The notes: generated by a model not told the origin, from the sequence alone. 64,000 bases of DNA from Thunnus maccoyii (GCF_910596095.1 NC_056555.1:14004001-14068000), one strand, 5' to 3'; counted from the stretch's first letter, positions 36,940 to 51,004 are shown. A program made the numbers and translations.

Positions 36940-37690
36940 GTTGACATCTATCTACCGAAGGAAGGGATCACTGTCTGTATGTCTCTCTGTCTGTATGTAT
37001 GTCTTTCACGTATCTCTTGAACCATTCATCTGATCGACTCCACACTTGGTGGTTGTATGGCTGAGGACCCAAGGGAGTGCCTTGTCAAATTTGGCGCAAT
37101 TTGGTTATGTGAAATATTCCATATTAATAAACTTTAAATAAACCAGTGATCAGCAAGCTGCTCCACTCTGTGCAGGTGCAGGGCGGAGCTTCAGGACTCT
37201 GCCGACTGACTCCAGCATGTCAGGGAGAGACCAGAGATGAGGCATGACACAAGAAAAGTGTTCTAAAAAGAGAAAAGTAGACAGCGAAAACAGAGCTTTT
37301 AATCAAGAATGGACACTCTTACCCTGTGTCTAGACAGAAAGCATAGCATTAGCAGCACATTTAGCAGATCATCAGCAGCAACAAGTGACTACACAGGAGA
37401 CATTCAAGCACATTGTTGAGTGTAGGTCACCCACATTTTGGAAGCACTCAGAGGCCAATACATGATGACTATAGTTACACGCATAAACCGAAGGAAATAC
37501 TTCCACAGGCAGTTCAAAACCAGTTTGTCTCATATGCTCCAAGACTGTGGCAATTGTGTAGCACCACTACAGACAAATCATAAATCTTTGGAGCAAACAT
37601 AGTGTGAGCAGCACGTTTAGCAGATCAGCAGCAGCAGCAGCAGCAGCAAATGAGCAGTTGTGTCTATACGCATGTCCCCTTTAAGAGAAG
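36940..37690. repeat. Interspersed repeat-like block with internal duplication
   Basis: The block opens with a sequence around CTACCGAAGGAAGGGATCAC followed by a degenerate TGTCTGTATG tract, a pattern I associate with a common perciform repeat. Inside it, two related stretches recur about 255 bases apart (near 37350 and 37605). They share AGCAGCAC-TTTAGCAGATCA and a following CAG-rich run. No coding capacity was seen and I could not define its termini or class. Confidence 0.4.
37628..37648. repeat. (CAG)n triplet repeat
   Basis: About seven AGC/CAG units inside the second copy of the internal duplication; the first copy near 37368 has only two or three units, so the run has expanded since duplication. 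Confidence 0.7.
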
Positions 37691-38233
37691 GTGAAACTAA
37701 GGGCAAAAAAAGTCTCTATTATTATATTTTCATGTAATAATTTGAGTCAAATCTTGTTGGTTCTTTAAATTCTAAAGCTGACATTTGACTAGAAAAATTT
37801 TCAGTTTTTACCCAGGGGAAGCAGTGGCCAAAAGTCAAATGTAACCATGAAGAAGCATAAAATAACACAACCTCTCATCTCCACCCCATTTCTCTACCTG
37901 GCAAATGAAAACCTGAGTTGTGAGACATTCCCAGCCTGAAACCTGATGCTTGCAATCTTTGGGAGCAGAAACAGTCCTGCATGTTTGATAGCGTTTGACG
38001 CAGGTCCACAGTCTAAACATGACATTTCTGTGTTAGTTTAAAGCTGCAGTAACTGCTATTACAGTGACTGTATCACCAATCTACAATAACGCCGGGGATG
38101 GTAACATCTTAGAAGGTGATATAATTCAAGATATAATTTAGTAGAAGAAACTGAGTTACAATGAAAAGGTTGTGACAGTTGTAACCTCAGTTTATGGCTC
38201 CATAGCTGTCTCTTGTGATAGTGAGTGTGTTTT
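37691..38233. other. Intergenic
   Basis: No gene or recognisable repeat was seen in this stretch. Confidence 0.4.
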
Positions 38234-38234
<1 letters not shown>

Positions 38235-38280
<46 letters not shown>

Positions 38281-38310
38281 AGAGAGGGAGAGAGAGAGAG
38301 AGAGAGAGAG
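38235..38310. repeat. Compound (GT)n-(GA)n microsatellite
   Basis: A GT run of about 43 bases (38235-38277) is followed almost directly by a GA run (38281-38310). It lies about 2.5 kb upstream of the smo start codon. Open frames crossing it are simple-repeat artefacts. Confidence 0.95.
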
Positions 38311-40787
38311 TTGGCCTGGGCTCCAGCGCTCTGTGTGTGGTCCTGGTTTTTGCCTCTGACTCACTCGGGCGGCCATGTTGCTGTGGGTTTTAAGGAGGCC
38401 CAGACAGACACACACACAAAGAGGAGGGAGCAGAGTTAACCCAGTTTTACTCTCAGAACACCAGAAGAGGAACAAAGCATCTACAGCCATGCAAATACCA
38501 CAAGTGCACTGTCCAATTAATGTCATAATAACAGCACCACGGTGGAGATTTGACCTGTTGCATAATTGTTTTTACTGGCGTATTCAAGGAAATTAAATTA
38601 AGTCTTATTGAATGTGTGTAATATTATGTGACTATGTTTAAATTTTGAGTGTTTATGTTCATATTTTGTGTTTAGCAGTTGCACTTTTTTATTGTATATA
38701 AGATTCCTGACGCCACCTTAACCAGGAGAGAGGAAGACCAGTCCATTATGGATGTCCCAAAGGAAACTGATTGAATGTAGTTATTAAAGTTATTAACTGT
38801 GTCCCACTGCTCTCTCCTCCACACACCTACATACACCCACCACAAACACACATTAATATCATATATATCGCTATTTTGTATGCATACCTTCTTCTTTTTT
38901 TTTACTATAAAGTCTTACGTAATCACTTACAGACTGGTACAATCTAGTCTAAAAAGGGGAGGGAGTGAACTGTGTTTACTCTCCACTACATACCTACAAA
39001 CAGCATCAGAGAATAGTCCACACGCACAGTATCCACACAGTATGTTGTATGGCTATATCACAGTATTCTTTAATGTTATATATAATTTATAATATTGTAT
39101 TATTCCTATATGATGTGTGTATATTACATATGCTGCCCATAAACTACTTAAATATGCTGTGTGTTTATGTATATCGTACTTTTTATTCATACTTACCACT
39201 ACATTTATATTAATACACACATCATGGCTGCTGGAGTTGCAGAATTGGATTTATGAATTTCTTTTGCACAAATAGTTGCACAATTCATTTATTTAGTTTA
39301 ATGTATTATAGCTTTTCATTGTCATCGCTTTCATTTTTGACATAAGAATTCTTATTCAAAGATGGTGATATACATATAGGTTTGTCATCTTAAGAAAATG
39401 TACAGCATCAGCAAACTTTTATTCAAATTTGGGGTAAGACTTTACTCTAACTCCCCCTATTTAGCATTTATAAGTAGTATTCAAACATTTAATAAATTAT
39501 CTTTAACACGCTAAAATGTAGTTGTTAGCAGATATAAGTGTCGACAACTGCAACTCCTTCTGTGGGCTCCCAACTGGTGAACAAAACAAATAATAAATGA
39601 CAACATGGTAAAACACAGTTGTATTAGTATGAAATATGTTTTCATAGGACAAGTTATAATTGCCAACAAATACTGGACATTACCAAACATTTAAAATGTC
39701 CTTATATCTGCATGTTTGTATACTGCTTATAAATACTAAATAGGGGGACTTAAAGTGTTAAAGTGAAATTTGTCTATTGTTTATTGTTCATTGTAGCACC
39801 TTTATATTATTTCAGTGCAGTGGTACCCAAAACTGGATCCGAGCACCGGTTAGTGTTCTTGAGGAGTTTCATAAAAATAAGAAACAATTACACCTCACTC
39901 TCTTGAAGTTGTCACTCAAGACAAGCTGTATCAGATCCCATTTGTGTTATGACTCTACACAAACTAGAAGAATCTTCTCACAGGGGAGCAAACCTATCAG
40001 ACGAGGCTCTGTGTTGTTTTGGGGGGTCTTTGAGATGAGAAACTTTGAGAAGGGCCTGCCATAAGGCACATTCTTCCACTTGCAGAGGGGGGATGGGAGG
40101 GGAGGTTTTGTTGCTCTGGCTCTCCCCCACCATGTGCATACCAGAGACAAAAATCAACCAGACAGACACAGAGCTGCAACTGAGGAACACAACAAAGCCT
40201 CAGAAACCACTCATCAAAAACCTCACCGGGAGAAGAATCACTTCATGGGACGTGCAGAGAAATACAGCATAATTATCATCTTATTTATTTTTCTGCAAGC
40301 TAAAAAAGGGGGGGCGCGTGGAGAAGTGGGTGGTGCATCTGAGCTAGAGATCCTATTACAGAGATCCAGACTTTTTCATGGCAAGATTTTTGGAAGTGGG
40401 GGGAGGGCAAATCTGTAACCTTCTCGGCCTGATGTCTTTTTCATACCAAGCCTAATCGGCTCAAATCTATACTTTATATGGTTTTGAGCTGATGATGCGT
40501 TTTTTCTTTATTTGAAGACAGTTTTTGGAGGGACTGTCGTTTGGATAATGAAGGAATTCAGGAGGATCCAGCAAGCATCGGACGAGAAGTGCAGAATAAA
40601 AAAGTTTGGGAGGACTGCGAGAAAACTTTGAAGCGCCCCGCAGCTTTTCTTCACCATGCCGCGTTTGGAAACTTATTTGGAATCTAATGAAGAAAACTTC
40701 CGCTTTGGGTTTATTGGGAAACAGGATCATTAAAGTGCTATGGTAGAAAGTCAGCTTATTTTTGCACAGTTGAATCTCTCTCCCAAG
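38311..40787 (+). promoter_or_regulatory. Upstream region and probable 5' UTR of smo
   Basis: No gene was seen between the microsatellite and smo. The last few hundred bases turn GC-richer, with a G-rich, CpG-containing block near 40308-40320, and probably contain the promoter and 5' UTR. A TGGGTGGTG at 40327-40335 is one base from the Gli consensus TGGGTGGTC, a match weak enough to be chance. The transcription start cannot be fixed from sequence. Confidence 0.35.
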
Positions 40788-43700
40788 ATGTCTTCCCAGG
40801 GTTGGAGCCCCATTGTTGGATTTTACGGGATGCTTTGCGTCTGGGCTGCCTGGCTTTCCGGCTATGAGGCGGTGTTGTCTCCAAACGGGACGATATTTGA
40901 GGACAACTGCAAGAAAACGACAACTTGCGAGGCACTTAAATACAACACATGTCTTGGGTCACCTTTACCGTATACGCATACTTCTCTGATCCTGGCGGAG
41001 GACTCCAGCACACAAGAAGAGGCTTTTGAGAAGTTGACCATGTGGTCTGGTAAGAATTAATGGGTTCAAGAAAAAACTAAAAGATGCTTTTTCACATTAT
41101 ATAGCCTATAGGCTGTAGGAAGAAGAGAGATAATCCATTTAGAAAACCACAGAGGCAAAATAAATCTCAGTTACAGTAAATTACAGGACAAAAATGCCAA
41201 AAAATAATGCATTCAGGTCATTAATTAAATTTGGGGAGTGATATTAAGCACTATAACTTCACTATGCATCCTCTATGTACTTAATTTAGGAATTAGAGCT
41301 TTCATGCGTTTAATCTGTTGTAATTAAATAATAAATAAATGCGTAAATAAACATGCAGTGGGATCAATTTTGATAAATGAACCAGACTGTCATTAAAATA
41401 TCCTGTATTAATTGTTTTTAATGTGATGATAATGTTTATTGGTATGACAATGGGACTGATGAGAAGTCCTCATTGGGTAGAGATAGGAAGAGAGCCTCAG
41501 GAAATGAAGGGTTAAAAGCCATTAAAGGCAACAAAAGGAATCACCCATAGGTGTTAGCCAGCAAACAATGGGTGAGTCTCACTAATAAAAGGTTTTTAGA
41601 TATTCTGCAAGAGGCCTTTCACATAGATAAGCACCCACTAATGAACTGTCAGACGCAGGTCATTGGCTCACAGGTGTCAAGGTCTTCCAAATTGTCTTAG
41701 GTGAGATCCTCATTTGTATTGTTGGATATGGAGGAGAGAGGATTGTATGATCCATTCAGATCATTTTTCTCAGTATGCACATTCTGTAGGAGAGAAAGAA
41801 TAGTCATGCCATACTATGCCTTGATTTTGCAGTAGCTTGAATCACATGTTTTTGTCTGAGTAAGACCTGCTTTTGACTGCTTTGAACCTGCTTTTAGAAT
41901 CTACTTTAATTGGAGCTTAAACAATCAGTTTATTCATAATTATCAATAGACACAGTAGCTACTGTGATGATGGATTATTTTTTGGACAGTTGGCAAGACA
42001 AAATAAGACAATGGATGAAGTCACCTCCTTACAGACCAAACTAATCATTGGTTAACAGGGAAAATAAATCAAATTAATTGACAATGAAAACAATCATTAT
42101 TTGCAGCCTAAATAGAGACATTCTATCCTGTCTTGCATTCTTATGGCAATCATCATAAGTAAAAAACATTTGTTAATGTCATTTCCAAAACACTATATTG
42201 TGCTAATCAATCATATTCATTATCAAGTCTGTAAAATTATAATGTTGCTGTGAGGACACAAATGATAATCATTACTGCCATCACATGCTGATAAATCTTG
42301 CATATGTCATGTGTATCTCATGATTCATTTCAACGTTTTTTATTTTAAGGTGTAATGTTTTTACTTTCTAGGTTTGCGGAATGCTCCTCGCTGCTGGTCA
42401 GTCATCCAGCCTTTGCTCTGTGCCGTCTACATGCCAAAATGTGAGAACGGTCGAGTTGAGCTGCCCAGTCAGAGTCTGTGTCTGGCTACACGTAGGCCCT
42501 GCAGCATCGTGGACCAGGAAAGAGGCTGGCCCAACTTCCTCACATGTGACAAATTCCCTGTGGGCTGCCCGGTACGCAACAACACGCTTTATTGTTATGT
42601 AATGTCTTGTGGTACTTACTTGGTCCCTTTAGGGAAACGTCTCTTTTCATTGCAAGATCAGAGGTGAGGTTCAACCAGAGAACAGCCACCTTGGACTTTA
42701 TAGCAGAGTGCATGCAAAAATTGTCCATTCATTGATTATTTGATCAACAGAAAATTAACTTTGTTAATATATGTGTCCACATATGAAGTAAAAGTACCAA
42801 ACATTTACTGGCTGTAGCTTCACTAAATCACAGAGTTGTTGTAAAGTTTAATTACAAGCTCAAGTTTTCTCTTGTGTCCTCCGTATGCAGAATGAGGTGC
42901 AGAAGCTGAAGTTCAACATGTCAGGGCAGTGCGAAGCCCCCCTAGTGAAGACGGAAATTCAGTCGAGTTGGTACAAGGATGTGGAGGGCTGCGGCATCCA
43001 GTGCGACAACCCTCTCTTCACTGAAGAAGAGCACAATGACATGCACGCCTACATCGCTTACTTTGGAACCATCACGCTCCTCTGCACCTTCTTCACCCTG
43101 GTGAGTTATAATTACTGCACCCATTATTCTGTTTTTTCACTTTTCGGCACTGATGAACTTCATATTTCTCTTTTCAACTCCCCTGTCTGACTTTGACCGT
43201 TTCACTTGTTTCAGGCCACATTTCTTGCTGATTGGAAGAACTCCAACCGTTATCCGGCTGTCATTCTCTTCTACATCAACGCCTGTTTCTTCGTGGGCAG
43301 TATCGGCTGGCTGGCCCAATTCCTGGATGGAGCACGCAAGGAGATTGTGTGCAAGAGTGACAACACCATGCGACTTGGGGAACCGTCGTAAGTGAATATT
43401 CTAAACCCATCAGTCATGACATTAGATTACATTACAGTCATATCTCCACGCTGCTTAAATACGTTTTTTTTAACATGTTCATGGTGAAGTACTAAGTGGT
43501 TTATTAAGCAATTAATTATTGTAATGATTCCTTTTTGTCATGTCTGTCAGCAAATAACTCATATTTCTGTTTTCTTTTATGTGCCTTTAGACAAAAGTAA
43601 ACCAGACAAAGCATGAAAAAAAAAACAACTGAAAAGTCCCCTCTCCTGATGTGTCGTTCTCCACAGGTCATCAGAGACGCTGTCATGCGTCACCATCTTC

Positions 43701-46700
43701 ATCATCGTTTACTACTCCCTGATGTCAGGCGTGATTTGGTTCGTCATGCTCACTTATGCTTGGCACACGTCATTCAAAGCTTTGGGCACCACCCACCAGC
43801 CGCTGTCTGGTCGGACCTCTTACTTCCACATGGTCACCTGGTCCATCCCCTTCGTCCTCACTGTGGCCATCCTGGCTATAGCTGAGGTGTGTAGGGAGCC
43901 ATAAATACTTTTTGCTTTCAGTATTATAACATAGTTACTTTTCTTAATCTCTGTGTTATATGGTGCTCCACAGGTGGATGGAGACTCAGTAAGTGGGATC
44001 TGTTTTGTGGGCTACAAAAACTACAGATACCGTGCTGGGTTTGTGCTAGCACCCATTGGAGTAGTGCTTGTTGTCGGAGGCTACTTTCTCATTCGGGGTG
44101 AGTAGCTTAAAGATCAGTGACACATTTATAGCAACAGCTTAGTTTGGTTATGTTTGACAAATAGCACAGTTACCCTTTTTTTTAGCTTTGAAGTGTTGCT
44201 CAAATTCAGTACATTTCTCTTTTCAGGGGTCATGACATTGTTTTCCATCAAGAGTAACCACCCAGGACTGTTGAGTGAGAAAGCGGCCAGCAAAATCAAC
44301 GAAACAATGCTCAGACTTGGTATGTTTTGTCATCTGTTATCCATTACAATTTCACAACACACTGATGACCCAGGAAAAATAATAGTAAAAACGTTTTTCC
44401 CTCTCTTGTTTTGAGTCTGTATCGGCATGTCATTGGGAACACTAGACACAGAATGTAAACACTTTTGATGTGCCAGCCCATGGGAAATTCCTGTTTATAA
44501 TGTCTTCTGCACAGGATGAGCTTGGATCATCCATCCTCTAATATCTCCAGGTCATGTCTTAGAAATGAGTTAAAGGAAAATAAGCAGGGTTTTACTCACT
44601 ATTCCACTTTACCGTCCAACATTTTTCCATATCCTACTTAGGTATATTTTCCCTTGTGTATGAAGGGAATTGGGAGTGAGGCGTGTGTTATCTCATATCT
44701 AATTTTTTGTTGCGTTTGTCCTTGTCAGGAATATTTGGATTCCTCGCTTTTGGCTTTGTTTTCATCACCTTCGGCTGCCACTTCTACGACTTCTTCAACC
44801 AGGCTGAATGGGAGAGGAGCTTCAGAGAATATGTGCTGTGAGTTTTTTTCCCCGTATTTCTTCTTTAAGTGTCTGAAGTCCCTTGTTTTTCCACTATGCA
44901 GTAACAGAGTTTTACACCTGCCTGCTTCGGGTTTCAGCTTTGCACTGAAGCACACGCAGAAATCCACAATCTGATGCTGTTGAGACTCCAAACCGCTGCT
45001 CAACCGCTCAGCTTACAGCCATGAATGCAGCCCTATTTCTCCACAGTGTTGACACTGGCTGGATTGGAATTAATTTAGCCTCAAAAATGTAAACCACTTT
45101 CTCCTGGCCCAACAAGTAAAAGGCTGTCTTATTTACCAAATCAAGCATTTGAATGTACCTCAGTCATATAGCAAGAAAGTGTGGGAGGCACACATGGCAT
45201 GGTCATGACATAGATGTTTGATATTTTCAACAGGTGTGAAGCAAATGTGACAATCGCCTCTCAGACCAACAAGCCAATCCCAGAATGCACCATTAAGAAC
45301 CGGCCCAGTCTGATGGTGGAGAAAATCAACCTGTTCTCCATGTTTGGGACAGGCATTGCTATGAGCACATGGGTCTGGACCAAAGCCACCATCCTCATCT
45401 GGAAACGCACCTGGTGCAAGTAAGCAAACATGAAATGAAGTTGAAACTATCTTTTGGCTGTGTATTGTATTTTTAATTTAGAAAGAAGTGTTGGAAAATT
45501 AAGTGCTGAAGATTGTATTTTATGAAATCTGTGCAGGAGATGTTTCTGCCCTTGAAATACTCTCTCACAATCTCTTTACATTGCCCGTGTTCACATCATG
45601 GTTGTGTGTCTGTCCACATCCATATATGGTTTTGAAGATATGATGACAGTGTGGGAAAAGTCTAATTTTTATGCACCCAGAAATGCACAAACTAAATAGT
45701 GTTTCCCAGCAAAACATCTTTTTAAATAATTGGGGATTTTCACTTAATCATTTTAAAGCGTGGAAGCATAAATTTTGTCAAAATCTTGCAGGGTGTCCCC
45801 AGTGTATGCAGTAATGTTGGCAGCGTTAATCCTCTCAAGGGCTCACTGTGACTTGGATTTGGACTCATAGGAATTTGTTTTGTTCCAGCTTTGAAAAAAC
45901 TGCAATTCAGCTGCTTGGAATTATTGTTTTCAGTTTAGGCTTAAGACTGTCTTACCCAGAATGATGTAAAACATGTAGTACTTTTATTATCCAGCATGAG
46001 GAACCAGGACCAAATTGCGTCCTAAAAAATTAAATTTTTTGTGTTCTCAGAGAAAATCACACCCTCTCCTAATTGTTTAGGGAAATACACCGCCTCATGG
46101 ACTGCTGTTACTTTCTGCCTCTCTCTAGCAGACATATTAATTGTGCTCATGTTCCTATGACAGGATTATTGGCCGTAGTGACAATGAACCCAAGAGGATC
46201 AAGAAGAGCAAGATGATTGCCAAGGCGTTTGCAATGAGAAAGGAGCTCCACAAGGACCCGGAGAAGGAGCTGTCGTTCAGTATGCACACTGTGTCTCATG
46301 ACGGGCCAGTTGGTGAGTATTTCAGTCAAGCCATTAAAAAAATATAACTAAACTGCTCCTAATATCATAAATATAATTTTAGGATAAATAAGAGTTCATA
46401 CAGAGAAGTGAACTCAACACTGACTTTTTTCAGGGCCCGTGAGTATTCACTACATTGTCCTGTGTAGCAAAAAACAACTGTGGTATAAGCACACTTCCAC
46501 CTTGTGGTAAATATTTGAAACTGCAAAGACTAGAATTGGATTATTCATAGTCAGGATCATACCTCATGTTACAGTAATGTAATAATTGTGGAGGTTTTAT
46601 TTGTAGGATATTCCCTGTTTCACCCTGACGTGAAAGGATCAGTTCACTCACATTACATAAAGACATTTTCTCAGCAATCTGCAGTGGGTTCTAGCCATGC

Positions 46701-48096
46701 AGGTAGTTTTGGTTTTATTTACCCAGGTTTTGAGATATCCATCTCTGAGATTCCTGCCACCACCCACAGCAATATGGGTGACAGGAATTAGTTTTGCAAT
46801 GTAGGTGAATTGAGCTTAGTCATGTTCAGTAATTTATTTCAAAAACTGGCACCACGTGCAGTGAGGTAAGGATTTTTTAACCACTTTGTTCAAATTTGAG
46901 CTGAACAGATTTTCCATTGGCTTTTTTGTGGTAAAGAGACTTACGTGGTCAGGGACAACTGTTATGTCTGTAGCTAAGAACTGTGTGACACATTATTCTG
47001 TTCATGTAAGCTGTGAGGCTGCTGTGGCTGCCGTGCTTGTTTAGCTTGGAGCAGTTCAGAGTTATTGAGGCACTGCGGGGGAGCCTTGGATTTAAAGCTA
47101 TCCTTAGTTGTCCCTAAATGAATAGTTTATGGTTTGTCTTTTCTCATTCATAGCTGGAATCAATTTTGAGATAAATGAGCCATCCAATGACATGTCATCA
47201 GCTTGGGCGCAGCACGTGACTAAGATGGTGGCCCGACGAGGTGCCATCCTGCCTCAGGATATCTCTGTTACTCCTACTGGTACACCAGGTGAGAGGCCAT
47301 GACTGACATTATATATACAGCAATAAATATGCAGAGCATTTCAAATCACATGTTCCCTCCTTCCCTCTGCCCTTCCCTTTATCCTTCTTTACTTTTTTCT
47401 TTACACTTTTTTCATGTTCTCTCTACCAGAGAACTGTTGATTATCAATTTATTTTTTGTTATTTTCTCCACAGTGCCACCTCCAGAGGAGAGGAACAGGC
47501 TATGGATGGTGGAGGCTGAGATTTCACCAGAGATGATGAAGAGGAAAAAGAAGAAGAAGAAAAGGAAGAAGGAGGTACGTCCGGTGGAGGACGTGGTGGA
47601 CCACCAGGCTTATCGCCAGCGTGAGTTTGGCCGCAGCTCAGTGCCCCGCCTGCCCAAGCTGCCCTGCCACCCGAGCCTAGTTGCCAATCTGCGGGAACAG
47701 CAGAGGCAACAGCAAAAGCTAGAGGAGGAAGTCCTGCCAGGGTCCTACCCAGACTTTCAACCCTCACACCCTCTGTCTTGTGAGGAGAGGTGTCCCTACC
47801 CGCCCTACCAGAGTAGCCGGAATCGGTACGACCGCAGCTTGCACTCCAACCCCCTGACCTTCAACGACCGCCCAGAGGATCTGGGCCTTGGCCCGCGCTG
47901 CCTCCCCCCAGCCTACACCTGTCAGCCCAGCGGATCCTCCCGCTACCCTGGGGAGATGGATCTCACCGAGGGGCTGTCAGAGAGGTTGGCCCATGTGGCT
48001 CGGGTACCAGCAGGCCGGAGGGCCGGCTATGGACCCATTCACTCCCGGACTAATCTAATGGAGGCAGAGCTTATGGATGCTGACTCTGACTTCTAA
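40788..48096 (+). CDS. smo: Smoothened, Hedgehog-pathway class F seven-pass receptor
   Basis: Smoothened is the signal transducer repressed by Patched; when released it enters the primary cilium and activates Gli factors. Twelve exons join in frame: 40788-41049, 42372-42571, 42891-43100, 43215-43387, 43667-43886, 43974-44097, 44227-44319, 44729-44837, 45234-45419, 46164-46312, 47154-47288 and 47474-48096. They encode 827 residues. I chose the ATG at 40788 because a signal peptide follows directly; an in-frame ATG at 40740 would add 16 residues. A Cys-rich domain (about 30-154) comes first, then seven membrane segments (about 205-515) with [30 protein letters not shown] and [15 protein letters not shown]. 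The tail begins IWKRTWCK, like the mammalian ciliary-targeting W-R motif. It carries [45 protein letters not shown] and a Lys-rich stretch, and ends [16 protein letters not shown] as in mammals. No defect was seen. Confidence 0.98.
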
Positions 48097-50223
48097 GAGC
48101 ATAGCTCCATTATATTCTGGCGGTTGCTTTGTGGTACACAGACAGTAAGCTAGTAAAAGTGCTGGATACTTTCAAATTCTTACTAAGGTGCACCTAATTC
48201 CCAATTCCTGGAGGTGAAGATGGAACTAAGCTAGTCAGTTTTTTATTTTTATTTTTATTTTTTTTTGTTTTGTTGTTTTTTTCAGAAAAAGGAAAGGGAT
48301 AAAGAGGAAAATATGTTGTGAATAAGTTAATGAAAATGTATGAAAAGTATTTTTATACGTTATTTGTGTCCAGTACAATTTCATTGGCAACTCCATGATG
48401 ACAAGACAAATGAGGCAGCTAAACTGTACATGGCTTGAAACAATATAGATATCTTTATTCTGATTCCTATCAGCCCAGCCCTGCTTGTGACAAGATGAAA
48501 CTCTATATGTGACGGGATTAGTCCTGTTGGTGTCAGACAAGTCAAGTTGTCAGTCAAAAATGTTGTCATAACTGCCAGTTGGCCCAGTCAATTTATTTGG
48601 GGGATTACCAGAAAGGACGCTACATTCTGAGGTCTAGGTACTATAATGCGACTATTTTTCAGTCAGTTGAACCTTAATCTTTGATTGACCACTTGTGTCA
48701 TAAATATTTGAACTGTCCCAGTGCAGTAAAACATGACTCATGTGGTGAACTACACAGGTTAAAAAATGCTACGGGCAATTTGCAAAAAACTGTTTGTCCC
48801 AGGTCCTCTTTTGTATTATATTTTAATGTCTTTGAGGCTCCATTGCTGTCTTCCCACCACTATTTAGCCAATAATTACTTGTGTTTATGTACTAACCATT
48901 ATCTCTATTGCTCTATTAATACTAATGTTACAACAGGTGTCTCAAACTGGTCTGATAGGATTTCCAGAGGTTTCTTTTAGAATTTGTAAAATACAATGAG
49001 ACTTTCACTGAGGCCTGGATGTACAAAAAGAAAATGGTAAAAGTACATGGACAAAACACACTGTGAAGAGTTACTTATAATTAAAACTGAATAACCCCAA
49101 TTATTACTTTGTCCTTACATTCCCTCATTTGGTCATTAACAAAGTGATAGTGGCATCATTTTGTCAAATAGATAGCTTTATTAAAAATTTCAAACTGTAA
49201 TACACACTAATTATTTGCATACATTCTGTTGCCTCTGGTATTTTTTACCTGAAGAAAAAAAAACGTCCTCCTAGTTTTTTTTTAGACTGATTTGAATAGA
49301 ATGGCCACCTTCTCTCAATGACTTCTCCTTGTATATTTCAGAGCAATGTTTCCCCCTAGTACAAGTATTTTTTTAAAAGGGTTATTTTTTTACAGCAGTA
49401 TTTCTACTTTTTTTTTTATTCTGTTGTTCATATTCATCTAAACTGGGCTTCATGTGTGTTTCCTGTTCTCTTCAGTCCAGTTGAAAATCTTTTGTATCAT
49501 GTTTCATACACTACAGTGGCCTTAAAAGTCTCTTTTTACCCCTTTTACCCCCATCTTCAGTCTCTCTTTCTAAGTGTGTGTACTGTATATAGGCTGTTTA
49601 TAGATTTCTCACTAAGGGTATTATTTGTACAGATTTATATATCAAATCACTTGATTACTCTGCTGAGATGATAAATAAAAAGGGAAGAGTCAACTGTGCT
49701 ATTAAAAGCTGTCACTGTACTTGTGCTGTAACCAAAATTTCCCCCTATATGTAATATCTCTCTTACTGTGGATAAATGATGCTAAAGTAGACTGTGATAG
49801 AACGCTTTTTAGCCACTGCAAGCTAGTTTGTCTAATGTACGTCCAGTTATTCATGTGAGATGTGTATGAGAGAGAATTATTTATGTTATCAGTAGCTGAG
49901 CTGGCTGCACCAAACTGCTCTGAATTCAACAATATAGTGAGATTGGCATCAGAAATAAAGCAGTACCCACCCAATAAGGCGATGTTAAAATATGATCAAG
50001 AAATTAAATGAAGAATTCTTTGGAAATTATTGAATTACTTGTCATGGCCTGAAAAGTGATAAATTCTGTTTTTGTAAGCTGTCAAAAGATTTAACAGCAT
50101 GTCTTTGTGTGTTGCTTTATCTGTGTAGTCTCCCAACTGTGTAAAAAAACAAAACAAAAAAAAAAAACCGTTAACTGTCACTTATTGTGCAGCTGTACTT
50201 TTTTGTTTTTATATGTAAATAAA
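48097..50223 (+). other. smo 3' UTR
   Basis: AT-rich sequence after the smo stop with no coding content. AATAAA signals at 49674-49679 and 50218-50223 are candidate polyadenylation sites, which would give 3' UTRs of about 1.6 or 2.1 kb. Confidence 0.55.
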
Positions 50224-50997
50224 CGTAATCCTACACTTTTTTTGCGTAACTGTGTTGCCATGTTGTCACACAGGTGCACATGCACCTGATGCTTTTTCTC
50301 CCATCACATTATTTATTGCAATTGTCACAACATGTGTGATGATGATACATTAACAGAAAACTATTAGGCATCATAATGAAATAAACAAAAAGGACATGAC
50401 TCCACTTTTAGTTTGTTGATACAGTCAACATGGTAACAGGACAAAGGGTAAAAAATGATAATAAATATATAGAAAAATAACAAAAAAATCTTCAAACAAA
50501 TCTCAGAGCATGCTAGCTGTATATGCACATTTCTTAGTGTTTATAAATTGGATAAACTCAAAATACTCCCTAAATTCAATCCTGAAAAGTTAGAATGGGC
50601 GAGACCTTGAGAACTTGGATTCATGGATGTGAAATTTTCCCAGAAAAATTAATAAATTGACGGTCCTGAACTTTCTGGTTTTTGTTTTCATAGTATAATG
50701 TTACATCCTTGGCTTCCACTTAATTGAATGGTTGGTTTGAGTGCCAAAATAATCCTGATGTATACTGACATTCATGTTTAGGTGTGTTTTTTCTGTTCTT
50801 CACTGCAACAATATGTTTTTATCAAAGTGTGAGATACATTAAATGAAGCAAAAAGTGTTACAACACCCGTGCTGGTACCACTCTCCATAATATTTCTTCA
50901 AAAAAACAAAACATGCAAATAAAAAAAGAAGAAGAAGAAGAAGACGTGCTCAATGGGGGCGGAGTTTGGACTGCACACTGCAGTGAGGGTGAAGGGA
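50224..50997. other. Intergenic spacer between smo and cax1
   Basis: No gene seen. A short (GAA)n run is at about 50928-50944, near the cax1 promoter. Confidence 0.5.
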
Positions 50998-51004
50998 CGG
51001 TAGA

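Noticed and set aside
38059-38526. 155-codon minus-strand open frame across the GT/GA microsatellite
   Set aside because: Much of it is simple Leu-Ser and His-Thr repeats translated from the microsatellite, with no homology in the flanks.
39777-40418. Overlapping open frames on both strands upstream of smo
   Set aside because: Mutually overlapping, no family likeness; the region more likely holds the smo promoter and 5' UTR.
40740-40787. Upstream in-frame ATG extending smo by 16 residues
   Set aside because: The extension would sit in front of a good signal peptide; the ATG at 40788 places the hydrophobic segment at the N-terminus as in the family.
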